Positions 8,958-17,371 of a stretch of 64,000 nt of DNA are shown here, piece after piece (position 1 is the stretch's first letter; each line of letters begins with the position of its first letter). This DNA comes from Aphanomyces cochlioides. Lineage: Eukaryota; Oomycota; Saprolegniomycetes; Saprolegniales; Verrucalvaceae. The stretch spans positions 1-64,000 of the forward strand of contig JAHQRK010000003.1 in NCBI GenBank assembly GCA_019828595.1, read 5' to 3'. A model generated the notes under the pieces. The model searched no databases. It worked only from the letters and a program-made list of their open reading frames with translations, and was not told the DNA's origin. A program made the position numbers and the translations under genes.

Positions 8958-11900
8958 ATGTCTTCAAAAGCTAATAATGCAATTAAAGCAACTAGAGCCA
9001 AGTCAGTAGTCTATCAACAGGCTAAATCACTTGGTCTCCCCGTTAGATGGGATATGAAAATATCCAAGATCCAAGAAATCCTAAATCAACCACAACGTAA
9101 AGCTGACTCTCAGACTAAAATTGCATCAGTCTTTAAGATGTATAAAGCTAAATCACAATTAAGTGATTTCAAAGCATTAAAGAAGGTTAACAGTTATCAA
9201 ACAACAACTTTGCTTCTTGAACAATTTAAGCGAATTCGTCCAAACATCATTGCTCCTGCCGACAAAAACTTATTGGTTCATTTTCTGGATATAGATGGAT
9301 CAACTCTTCGAACGTATCATTTGAATTCTAATCAAGTAAATATTGAAAATCTTTATATAACTGAAAATAATGAATACACATCCGGAGCTGATGTTGATCT
9401 TAACATTCTTCCAACAACAATGATAACGTTAGAATGGATTGAAGATCCAAAGCAATCCAAATCATCTCGCAAAAACTTTTTCCGTTATTTAACAAAAGCA
9501 GATTATTTACTTGACCAATTTCAAGTATATCCTGAATCACCAAATGGTCTTCCAAAAGAATCAGAAATTCCATGCTTTCTATATGCTCTTGAGCAAGGAG
9601 GAGTTTCAAAAGTCATTGTTAATAAAATTAAGCAACTAATGTTTCATTCAGGTATTACAACTAATTTGTTTAAAAAAATAGCAGAAAAGTTTAAGTTAAG
9701 ATTGGAAGTAAAAACCTATAAAAACAATAATGGAGTTAAAAGTTATAATATTAATAATTATGGACCTTATAGTAACAATATAATTCGTCTTGGAGTAACG
9801 CCAAAACACGTATTTGCTATTAAAGAAACTAAAATCACTCTAACAGCTCTTAATAATCCAGAAATTGTAAAAATAGAAGGATCGACTGAATTTATACTTC
9901 ATCACGGACGAGTTAGTTATAATTCAAAACGAATCAAGTTTCTTGACAGTTTTGAAGTCATTTCACATTTATATCACAACAGAGATAAATTACTTATTCC
10001 TATTACTCAAAGTAATGTTCCTAAACTACTTAACAATGAGTATCAAAAAGTTGATTCATTATATGAAGAAGACTTTGATGAGAATACATTCAAAGAAATT
10101 GGACGTGTTGATGGTACAATGAAATTTGGTCAATCGCCTTTCAATCAAGTAATTAATAAATACACTAAACAATATGAAGAAATAATCAACTTTAATGTTA
10201 TCTATTTCGATTTTGAAACATTAGTAAATAATGATAACGAGCACGTTGCCTACTGCATATCTTTCAAGATCCTAAAGTATAAATTTAGAAAGCTGTATTC
10301 AACAGGCGAAACACAAAACTTTTATGGGTTTGACTGTGCTCAACGATTTCTAGAGTCAATTCCCGAAAAGAGTCATAATTTACTTTGGGCTCACAATGCT
10401 GGATTCGATTTGCGTTTTCTAATGAAACACGTAACAAGCTTTTCTCAAAAGAGCAATATGATAGAATGCGGAACTCGACTAAAGCAAGCTCATTGCTTTT
10501 ATAAAAGCTCTGAACTTGTAGTCAAATGCTCAATGAGTTTTATTAATAGCAAACTTGCAAATCTTCCAAAGATGTTCAAGGATGCAAGCAAAGATCTTAA
10601 CTTAGAAAAAGAATCATTTCCTCATGACTTCATAAATGAAAACAACTTCAAGTCAATGTGGAAGCTTAGCTATCTCAATGGATTTGAAGACAAAGGAGCT
10701 ATGATTGCCAACGCAAACAAGATCGGTGCAGTAATTGAAGACCAAATCGATATCCAGAAGTATGCTATACATTATTGTAATCGCGATGTTGATGTTCTTC
10801 ACACTTGTTTTGAAGCTTTCAGAATGATGTTTATTAATCGTTTCAACATTGATGTATATCGATTTATGTCTATGCCATCAATTGCTTATGCAATTCAACA
10901 TAATCAAGGTTGCTTTGATGGTTGCTATGAACAAAATGGAATCGTTCTGGGATTTATCAGACAAGCTATTGTTGGAGGACGAGTTATGACTCGAGATAAT
11001 AAGAAGTATCACATTAAACATCAATTATCGGATTTTGATGCTGTTTCACTATATCCATCAGGACAATCAATATTAAGCGGTTATGTAAAAGGTAAAGCAA
11101 AATTCTTTAAGGATACAATTCCGAATAATGCTGATTATTACATTGCTCGAGTTAGATTTAACTCTATCGGAAAACATCAAAGTTTTCCACTTTTAAGTAT
11201 TCAACAAGATGGATCACGTGGTTTTACAAATGATATCATAGGACAAACAATGGTTATTGGAAAGCAAGCTCTTGAAGATATTGTAAAATTTCAAAATGCT
11301 ACATATACGGTAATTGAAGGTTGTTATTGGGATGAAGGTTTTAATCCAAAGATAGTAGAAGCAGTAAAAGAATTATTCAACGAACGACTTAAGTTGAAAA
11401 AAGAAGGCAATCCTCTACAAGAAGGAATCAAATTGCTCCTCAATAGCGCTTACGGAAAGCTAATTCAAAAACCAATTGTAAAAGAGAAGATACTTGTCAA
11501 AGGATCTGACGAGATTAAAGAGCGAACAAAACGAAAGATTCATAAAATGATTTCAAGAACGCCAATTACTGATGATTTGGCATTATTTGAAGAACACAAA
11601 TATCTCTATGAACATTATTCACCAGCTCATCTTGGAGTTCAGATACTCGATTCTTCAAAACATATTATGAATGAAGTTATGTGTCTTGCAGAAGATATTA
11701 AAGCTAACATTTGGTATCAGGATACAGATTCGATGATGATTGATCGTGATGGGGTTCCAAAATTGGCAATCGCTTTTAAAGAAAAATATGGAAGAGAACT
11801 AATTGGAAAGCAAATGGGGCAATTTCATACAGATTTTAGTCTTGAAGGTTCAAAAGGAGAGGTTTATGCTAAGGAGTCAATATTCTTAGGAAAAAAAAGC

Positions 11901-12131
11901 TATGTGAATGTGCTATCTTGCGATGGTAATGATGTTGAGGGACATCATATTCGTATGAAGGGTATTCCTGGAAAGCTTCTTAAAGAAAATCCTCTCGAAA
12001 AGTATGTGAAGATGTATAATGGTGAATCAATGGAATTTGATCTAAGCGAATGTTGTTCAATCGACATTAACACTAAGACACAAAAGGTAAGCAAGAGATT
12101 GAAGTTTACAAGAAAAGTTTCATTTGCTTAG
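8958..12131 (+). CDS. pPolB: Protein-primed family B DNA polymerase
   Basis: 1057-aa replicative polymerase of the Polinton. Proofreading motifs: YFDFET (Exo I, about residue 415), WAHNAGFDLRF (Exo II, about 476) and YCNRDVDVL (Exo III, about 605). Polymerase motifs: DFDAVSLYPS (motif A, about 692), LLLNSAYGKLI (motif B, about 825) and YQDTDSMMID (motif C, about 920). All catalytic acidic residues are present. The roughly 400-residue N-terminal extension is typical of Polinton polymerases, where it may supply the terminal protein. Initiation at the terminal repeats by protein priming is the known mechanism for the family. AT-rich codon use and no intron. The integrase gene begins 9 bp after its stop. 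Confidence 0.95.
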   Translation: MSSKANNAIKATRAKSVVYQQAKSLGLPVRWDMKISKIQEILNQPQRKADSQTKIASVFKMYKAKSQLSDFKALKKVNSYQTTTLLLEQFKRIRPNIIAPADKNLLVHFLDIDGSTLRTYHLNSNQVNIENLYITENNEYTSGADVDLNILPTTMITLEWIEDPKQSKSSRKNFFRYLTKADYLLDQFQVYPESPNGLPKESEIPCFLYALEQGGVSKVIVNKIKQLMFHSGITTNLFKKIAEKFKLRLEVKTYKNNNGVKSYNINNYGPYSNNIIRLGVTPKHVFAIKETKITLTALNNPEIVKIEGSTEFILHHGRVSYNSKRIKFLDSFEVISHLYHNRDKLLIPITQSNVPKLLNNEYQKVDSLYEEDFDENTFKEIGRVDGTMKFGQSPFNQVINKYTKQYEEIINFNVIYFDFETLVNNDNEHVAYCISFKILKYKFRKLYSTGETQNFYGFDCAQRFLESIPEKSHNLLWAHNAGFDLRFLMKHVTSFSQKSNMIECGTRLKQAHCFYKSSELVVKCSMSFINSKLANLPKMFKDASKDLNLEKESFPHDFINENNFKSMWKLSYLNGFEDKGAMIANANKIGAVIEDQIDIQKYAIHYCNRDVDVLHTCFEAFRMMFINRFNIDVYRFMSMPSIAYAIQHNQGCFDGCYEQNGIVLGFIRQAIVGGRVMTRDNKKYHIKHQLSDFDAVSLYPSGQSILSGYVKGKAKFFKDTIPNNADYYIARVRFNSIGKHQSFPLLSIQQDGSRGFTNDIIGQTMVIGKQALEDIVKFQNATYTVIEGCYWDEGFNPKIVEAVKELFNERLKLKKEGNPLQEGIKLLLNSAYGKLIQKPIVKEKILVKGSDEIKERTKRKIHKMISRTPITDDLALFEEHKYLYEHYSPAHLGVQILDSSKHIMNEVMCLAEDIKANIWYQDTDSMMIDRDGVPKLAIAFKEKYGRELIGKQMGQFHTDFSLEGSKGEVYAKESIFLGKKSYVNVLSCDGNDVEGHHIRMKGIPGKLLKENPLEKYVKMYNGESMEFDLSECCSIDINTKTQKVSKRLKFTRKVSFA

Positions 12132-12140
12132 ATATATAAT

Positions 12141-13229
12141 ATGTCTGCACTTCTTAAAAAATTATACTATGATCCAAAGATTGGATTCATTAGCGCAACA
12201 GCATTGTATAAAAAAGCAAAAGAACTTAATAATTCTATTACTCTAAAACAAGTTCGCGATTGGTATAAGAAACAAACTGATATTCAACAGCATTCAGCTC
12301 AAAACAAGAAATTTCCTGAGTTCAAAATTGCAAGCAACAATCCAAACTCATGGCAAATGGATTTAGCTTTTTGGCAAAAACAACCAATATTTATCGCAAT
12401 CAATATTAACAGTCGAATCGGCTTCGCCAAATTGTTGAAAAACAAAACTGCGCCTGTAGTTAGAAAAGCAATAGAAGAATTTCTTTCTCGAAACAAAACA
12501 CATTCGTTTACATCAGATAATGGAAATGAGTTTATGAATAAAAAAGTTCAAGAATTGTTAACAAAAGAACATATCAGTCATTACGCTGGAGAGTCTGGGG
12601 ATCATACAATTCTAGGCAAGGTAGATCGATTCATTAGAACGTTAAAATCAAGACTAACCAAAATGTTCGAGACAGGAATCTTTAAAAAGCTAACTCAAAA
12701 GCATCTAAACGATGCAATTTCAAATTACAATGACACGGAACATTCATCCATTCATGCAACGCCAAATGAGATGAAAGGAAAAGTCATATTTTCCGAAAAT
12801 GATCATAACCAAAATGTAGCAAAGCAAGTCTTAGAAAGCATCCCGATTGGCTCAAAAGTACGTTACAAATTGAAACCAAAAAATCCATTTCAAAAAGAAG
12901 GTGCTAAATATTCAAAATCCGTTTATGAATTTATTGGATTAGATGGACTAAAGACGCATTTACGATCAAAAAATAATCACGTCGTATATAAACCAGTTAA
13001 TGATATAAAAATAGTAGAAGCTCAAACTACTGACGCTGATGGAAGAGCAAATGACATTTATGAAGCTGAGAAAATTTTAAGTCACAAGAAACTAAAAAAT
13101 GGTCAATACAAATATCTGGTTAAATGGGCTGATGGAAGTGAATCATGGGAGCCTCAGAAGAATCTAAGAATATTTAATAAAAATCAAATGAGTCAATTAG
13201 AAAAAAATTATTTTGCACAGGTAATATAA
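12141..13229 (+). CDS. INT: RVE-family integrase with C-terminal chromodomain
   Basis: 362-aa retroviral-type integrase expected to insert the element and generate the 6-bp duplication. The catalytic core shows MDLAF (first Asp) and TSDNGNEF (second Asp). Exactly 35 residues later, at the position of the usual Glu, there is Asp within GKVDRFIRTLKSRL, so the triad reads D-D-35-D. No clear HHCC zinc domain is visible at the N-terminus. Residues of about 300-350 (YEAEKILSHKK...YLVKWADGSESWEP) form a chromodomain with the aromatic cage-type YLVKW motif, which could direct integration to modified histones. Start ATG lies in a TATATAAT-rich gap after the polymerase stop. Confidence 0.93.
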   Translation: MSALLKKLYYDPKIGFISATALYKKAKELNNSITLKQVRDWYKKQTDIQQHSAQNKKFPEFKIASNNPNSWQMDLAFWQKQPIFIAININSRIGFAKLLKNKTAPVVRKAIEEFLSRNKTHSFTSDNGNEFMNKKVQELLTKEHISHYAGESGDHTILGKVDRFIRTLKSRLTKMFETGIFKKLTQKHLNDAISNYNDTEHSSIHATPNEMKGKVIFSENDHNQNVAKQVLESIPIGSKVRYKLKPKNPFQKEGAKYSKSVYEFIGLDGLKTHLRSKNNHVVYKPVNDIKIVEAQTTDADGRANDIYEAEKILSHKKLKNGQYKYLVKWADGSESWEPQKNLRIFNKNQMSQLEKNYFAQVI

Positions 13230-13267
13230 ACTACCAAATATATATACGTTAATTAATTCGTAGTAAA

Positions 13268-14599
13268 ATGTATCCGAGCTATAAGGATCTCGCTGATAAA
13301 AAAGCAAAATTACAAGAATATTATGATCAAATCAAACTTGATAAAAAGATCGATGCTATTAAACAAAAGGCATATGAAACTGCTATTTGGAGTAGTGATG
13401 TTGCATCAAATATAATTCTACCAAAACCTCAAATGTCTTCAAATATTGGCAGAACAATTGAAATTCAAACAGATTCATCAAACCCAAGAACCATTGAAGT
13501 TCAAACCGAATCAAACGGTAGAACTATACAAACCCAAACTAAACGAAATACGAAAGCCAGATCTGCTCAAACCGAGCCAATGGGTATTACAACTGGAACT
13601 CAATATGAAAGTAATCCAAGATACGAACCCAGAATTAAAACAAGGGATCAAATCAAATTAGAAAATATGCCCCCTGTCGAAACAAGAAATCGTTTCAGAA
13701 TTTTGTCTGATGAAGACGACGAAGAGTCAAAACCAATATTTCCCGCAGAGGATAACAAAAAAACTCCAAGAGAACAAATTATAAAACTTTATAAGGACAA
13801 TTGGAACTTCTTTAAAACAAGAAAGATTTCTCCGATATTACTAAATGGTGATGAAGATAAGAGTGTATACTTGGGAAGATCGGGAAGACTATTTACCATA
13901 CGGAGTGATCATGAAAATAAGAATAAACGTATAATTGATTACGATTGGGTTGCTACAAAAGAAAAAATTGACAAAATTATTGATGAAAATAGACGTGTGA
14001 ATGGCATCCGACAAGGCGTTACTCAAATGTCAATTAAAAGCGAACCTGATATCAAAATGGAAGGCCAAGGCTTTAAATTAATCGCCCGTAAAAAACTCAT
14101 TGGACGAGGCTTAATCGGCGCGGGAATTTCGCATTTACATAATTTTGAAAAAGATTATTTATATCGACCTCTTGGAGCTAAATATGTCAATTTGAAAGCT
14201 CTTGGTCAAGGATATTTAAGTTTACGCCATCCGTCTGGTAATTCCTGTTTTAAACGATTAAAAATGTCAGATAAACTACTTCAAATCATCAAAATCTTGT
14301 TATTTGATGGAGTTATTGATTATAGTCTTTATAATCAGCTTGACAACAAAGATAAAATTGCGTTTTACGATACTCTAAAAGTTTGTAAACTATTAAATTC
14401 GTTTAAAGAAACTATTAGCGATCCACGAGATGGTAGTGATAAATATGTTGCTGAATTCAATAAGCTCATTGGTGAAATCAAGATCGGTAATGATAATCCT
14501 TTGATCAAATCGGAACTAAAGAAGATGTCGATTCATTTATTTCAAAATGGAATTTTAAGCGATAAACAATTCAATGATATTTTGATGATGACAATATAG
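13268..14599 (+). CDS. Polinton protein with five periodic Gln-Thr motifs; conserved C-terminal domain
   Basis: 443 aa. Residues 1-40 look coiled-coil (Lys, Glu, Leu, Tyr-rich). Residues 62-113 hold five motifs with Gln at 67, 79, 90, 101 and 112: IEIQTD, IEVQTE, IQTQTK, SAQTEP and TGTQYE. Such 11-12 residue spacing of xQT motifs in disordered sequence resembles arrays that bind dynein light chain LC8. An acidic stretch (DEDDEES) follows near 150. The C-terminal half (about residues 265-443) contains a Gly-rich segment and a helical domain with a GEIKIGNDNP motif, similar in pattern to an uncharacterised protein recurring in Polintons. Function is unknown; a structural or host-interaction role is inferred. 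Confidence 0.65.
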   Translation: MYPSYKDLADKKAKLQEYYDQIKLDKKIDAIKQKAYETAIWSSDVASNIILPKPQMSSNIGRTIEIQTDSSNPRTIEVQTESNGRTIQTQTKRNTKARSAQTEPMGITTGTQYESNPRYEPRIKTRDQIKLENMPPVETRNRFRILSDEDDEESKPIFPAEDNKKTPREQIIKLYKDNWNFFKTRKISPILLNGDEDKSVYLGRSGRLFTIRSDHENKNKRIIDYDWVATKEKIDKIIDENRRVNGIRQGVTQMSIKSEPDIKMEGQGFKLIARKKLIGRGLIGAGISHLHNFEKDYLYRPLGAKYVNLKALGQGYLSLRHPSGNSCFKRLKMSDKLLQIIKILLFDGVIDYSLYNQLDNKDKIAFYDTLKVCKLLNSFKETISDPRDGSDKYVAEFNKLIGEIKIGNDNPLIKSELKKMSIHLFQNGILSDKQFNDILMMTI

Positions 14600-14604
14600 A
14601 AGCT

Positions 14605-14811
14605 ATGAAAACGATTAATGTTAAACATCCATTTTTAAAAATATATAATAAAAAGGCCAAAGAAAATGAAGATAGACTAATTGAAACGATGGAAAACTTA
14701 ATCATTGATAATACAGAACCAAAATCAAGTTTTCAAAGATATGGACCATCTATTGATGAATATAAAAGAAAAAAGAAATTAGAGCAAAAATCAAAGACAT
14801 TTGCTCTTTAA
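14605..14811 (+). CDS. Small Polinton protein, 68 aa
   Basis: ATG at 14605 lies 5 bp after the previous stop, same strand, suggesting co-expression. The product is strongly charged and ends in a Lys-rich helix (DEYKRKKKLEQKSK). No family recognised. Codon use is AT-rich like its neighbours. Confidence 0.55.
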   Translation: MKTINVKHPFLKIYNKKAKENEDRLIETMENLIIDNTEPKSSFQRYGPSIDEYKRKKKLEQKSKTFAL

Positions 14812-14882
14812 GATGATTTAATAATATATTTTTATTTTTTATGTAATTCATAAAATATAGACTTCGTTTAAATCAACGAAAT

Positions 14883-15362
14883 ATGAAAGGAACAGGAGGT
14901 TATAAAGTAGTTCACGTATCATCATCTCTTTCAAAGAAAAAACTTTCTAAAGCATCCAAAGGTGGTACAGTTGTATTTAGCGCTGATGATTTAAAAGGAA
15001 GTAAGCCAATGCTTGTGCATCCAGCTAATTATAGCAAAATAGTTCAAGCTCAAAAAGCTAATAAAGGAGCTCGTTTGGATTTTACTGAAGGGGAAATTCA
15101 TCACGATTTAAGCCATCACCAAGGCGGAAGCATTTGGGATAGTTTGAGATCAGGTTTGAGTACGGCTTGGAATAGTGTAATTAAACCTGTACTAAGTGGA
15201 GTTGGAGATGCAATCGCATATAGTAATCCAGAATTGGCCCCTATTAGGGAAGGCATTCGTAAACTTAGCGGCGTAGGTTTTCAAAAGGGCTCTCAAGCGG
15301 CTAAAGATCGTATGGCCCTTGTTCGTGCGAAGAAACGTGGTGGTAGTTTTCGACTAGTATAA
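14883..15362 (+). CDS. Polinton virion-type basic protein, 159 aa
   Basis: The N-terminal half carries a pattern seen in small Polinton proteins (KKLSKASKGG...VHPANYSKIVQAQKANKGARL...EGEIHHDL). A central GGSIWDSLRSGLSTAWNSV segment is followed by a Pro/Gly hydrophobic stretch. The C-terminus is basic and Gly-rich (RAKKRGGSFRLV), reminiscent of adenovirus core or membrane-lytic minor proteins. Family resemblance is from memory of patterns and not proved. It ends 114 bp before the zinc-finger-like small gene and is preceded by an AT-rich promoter-like gap. Confidence 0.55.
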   Translation: MKGTGGYKVVHVSSSLSKKKLSKASKGGTVVFSADDLKGSKPMLVHPANYSKIVQAQKANKGARLDFTEGEIHHDLSHHQGGSIWDSLRSGLSTAWNSVIKPVLSGVGDAIAYSNPELAPIREGIRKLSGVGFQKGSQAAKDRMALVRAKKRGGSFRLV

Positions 15363-15443
15363 ATATACCATTTTACGTTTGACCATGAGCTTTGAACACC
15401 AAAACATCAAGCTTTTGTAAAAAATCGGTAGTAAAAAAAATAC

Positions 15444-15455
15444 CTCTATATAGAG
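15444..15455. promoter_or_regulatory. Palindromic TATA-like element CTCTATATAGAG
   Basis: A perfect 12-bp palindrome with a TATATA core, 21 bp upstream of the small gene at 15477. Many Polinton genes here start just after TATATA-rich gaps, so this may be one of its promoters. No experimental or comparative support. Confidence 0.3.
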
Positions 15456-15476
15456 TATAAGCTTGTGCTTTCAACA

Positions 15477-15671
15477 ATGCTTATCGATTTAACATTAATA
15501 AAGAAGACTCAAGAAATGATTGATGCTCAAGTTAAACGAAATCTGAATCCATACAAAAGAAACCGATACATTTGTGATTGCGGTGAATCAGTAAACGTGA
15601 GATATCGTTTTAGTCATCAAAGATCATATGCACATAAAAAAGCAATTATAGAGATCGAAAGAAATAATTAG
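15477..15671 (+). CDS. Small zinc-finger-like Polinton protein, 64 aa
   Basis: First ATG in the frame is 15477. The product contains CDCGESVNVRYRFSHQRSYAHKKA, in which two Cys and two His are spaced like a divergent C2H2 or treble-clef finger (C-x-C...H-x5-H). The N-terminal half is amphipathic and basic. It ends 11 bp before the convergent minor capsid gene. A DNA- or RNA-binding role is inferred only from the putative finger. Confidence 0.5.
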   Translation: MLIDLTLIKKTQEMIDAQVKRNLNPYKRNRYICDCGESVNVRYRFSHQRSYAHKKAIIEIERNN

Positions 15672-15682
15672 AGAATAGTAAG

Positions 15683-16540
15683 CTAATTTTTTTTCGGTCT
15701 AATAATCAACTGAATTAAAATTTGACTATCTTCAAACTTGACAATATTATAATTCTGATCGCAAATTATCACTTCTATGTATGGTCTTGAGCCATCAGAA
15801 ATTTCTACCCAAGAATACTCAGGATATCTTACATCTATTAAATCCCCAATAGTGGTGTTTTGTGATGTAAAAGTCGTTAAAACATCAGGAACAGAAGTGT
15901 ATGGATTATTAACTAAATTACAACGAACTAAAAAGCTTGAAACAGGGTTTACTTGTGGAGTAAAACTACTTAAAAACGATTGAGCAGTCGTTTGACGAGA
16001 GGGAGGAAATGTTGCAACTTGATAGCCAACTATTAAATTAAATCCACTTGGAATGATAATTTGCGGAGCATAGCCACCTGTTGGTACGCCTGTTGAATAT
16101 AACCCACTGGCTGGTAGCGACCAGCCTGTTGGTAAACTTAAAGGAGTAGGTAATAAATCAATTTGGCAACCATAATATGTAGAATTTTCTGAAATATTAA
16201 AATATATCACATTGTTTCCATTAGAATCAATCAGATATGCACCAGCCGCGATAAGTTTAGAAGCTACATAATTTTGAATATCAGCATAACTGTAATAACC
16301 ATTAGGTAAAGTGATAGATATGGTCGATGTAGTAGCGCCATATGGTACAATAATTTGAAATGTATTATTTCCGTACAAGGTTGAATTAATATTGAATTGA
16401 GAATTATACAATAGAATCCCAGCAACAGCAATTTCCATATTGCTAAAATTGACTGCACTATTCCCAAATGTATATCTTAGCGTATTATTATAGCCATTAT
16501 TCACAATATGAGTTGAATTAAGAACAATAAGTGAGCTCAT
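15683..16540 (-). CDS. mCP: Minor capsid (penton, single jelly-roll) protein
   Basis: 285 aa, beta-rich and Asn/Ser/Thr-rich, with almost no long helix predicted from composition. The C-terminal region (VRCNLVNNPYTSVPDVLTTF...YPEYSWVEISDGSRPYIEV...IICDQNYN) matches the pattern of polinton-like virus and virophage penton proteins, which plug the capsid five-fold vertices. It is transcribed in the same direction as the packaging ATPase 79 bp upstream of it, giving a morphogenesis block. Start is the ATG at 16540 after an AT-rich leader. Confidence 0.8.
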   Translation of the reverse strand: MSSLIVLNSTHIVNNGYNNTLRYTFGNSAVNFSNMEIAVAGILLYNSQFNINSTLYGNNTFQIIVPYGATTSTISITLPNGYYSYADIQNYVASKLIAAGAYLIDSNGNNVIYFNISENSTYYGCQIDLLPTPLSLPTGWSLPASGLYSTGVPTGGYAPQIIIPSGFNLIVGYQVATFPPSRQTTAQSFLSSFTPQVNPVSSFLVRCNLVNNPYTSVPDVLTTFTSQNTTIGDLIDVRYPEYSWVEISDGSRPYIEVIICDQNYNIVKFEDSQILIQLIIRPKKN

Positions 16541-16619
16541 TTTTTCTTATGTTATTTTATATCATTTATTTATTATTTGATTGAAATAATTGTCTCTCTA
16601 ATTGCTGAAAGCAAGCTTA

Positions 16620-17303
16620 TCAAAGTGTATTCAAATCAATTTTTTTCCCAAAATTATACCTCAATTCTTGATTAACAGAATCAACAAACAGAGCTTGGCC
16701 TTTGCTTGCAGTAGCTTTATTGTATGCCTTGATCATTTTGTCTTCATTAACTTCAGGAATGTTAAAATCCTTACAAACCATTTGAAGATCTCTTTTGCTA
16801 TTTGCTTTTAAAATAAATACATATTCGCTATTCAATCTAATGGTTTTATATGTGTCAAAATATGAATGAGCTAAAAATATAGTGCTTAACAATTTATGTC
16901 TTCCACGGGTGAAATAATGCGTAAATATATTTTTTTGAAGCATTTTGTCATTTGAATAATCATCGATGATAACTAATTGTAATGAGCCATTATTTGGAAT
17001 ATCGTCAACAGAAGGAGGTGGTTCATTTGGGTCATAAATCGTAATGAAGTCTTTTAATTTATCTTTTAAGTAATTATACAGACTTTGCTCAGGATTGCGA
17101 GCAATAATATGCAAATGGCTGTAAATATGAGGAGAGTGCTTGAGAATATGGAAAATTAGATTCGTCTTACCAGAATAGCTGGGTCCCAGCACGATAGCTC
17201 TGAAAAGGTTCTGAATTTTAAGATCTTTGTTTATACCATGAGACTTACTTTTATAAGCCTTAGGTAATTTTCCTCCCCAGTCCTCTATTTCATTGGAACT
17301 CAT
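16620..17303 (-). CDS. ATPase: Genome-packaging ATPase (FtsK/HerA superfamily)
   Basis: 227 aa. Walker A is GPSYSGKT (about residues 40-47) and Walker B LQLVIIDDYS (about 108-117). A conserved arginine/asparagine-rich region (HYFTRGRHKLLSTIFLAHSYFD) matches the sensor part of A32-like packaging ATPases. The product would pump replicated DNA into preformed capsids. It is divergent from the fibre gene, whose start is 68 bp away, so that AT-rich gap holds two promoters. Confidence 0.92.
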   Translation of the reverse strand: MSSNEIEDWGGKLPKAYKSKSHGINKDLKIQNLFRAIVLGPSYSGKTNLIFHILKHSPHIYSHLHIIARNPEQSLYNYLKDKLKDFITIYDPNEPPPSVDDIPNNGSLQLVIIDDYSNDKMLQKNIFTHYFTRGRHKLLSTIFLAHSYFDTYKTIRLNSEYVFILKANSKRDLQMVCKDFNIPEVNEDKMIKAYNKATASKGQALFVDSVNQELRYNFGKKIDLNTL

Positions 17304-17371
17304 TTATTAGAAAGCTAATATTATATATATTTTAGAATATATACTTATTTGTCTTCAACTCTATTAAAAAT

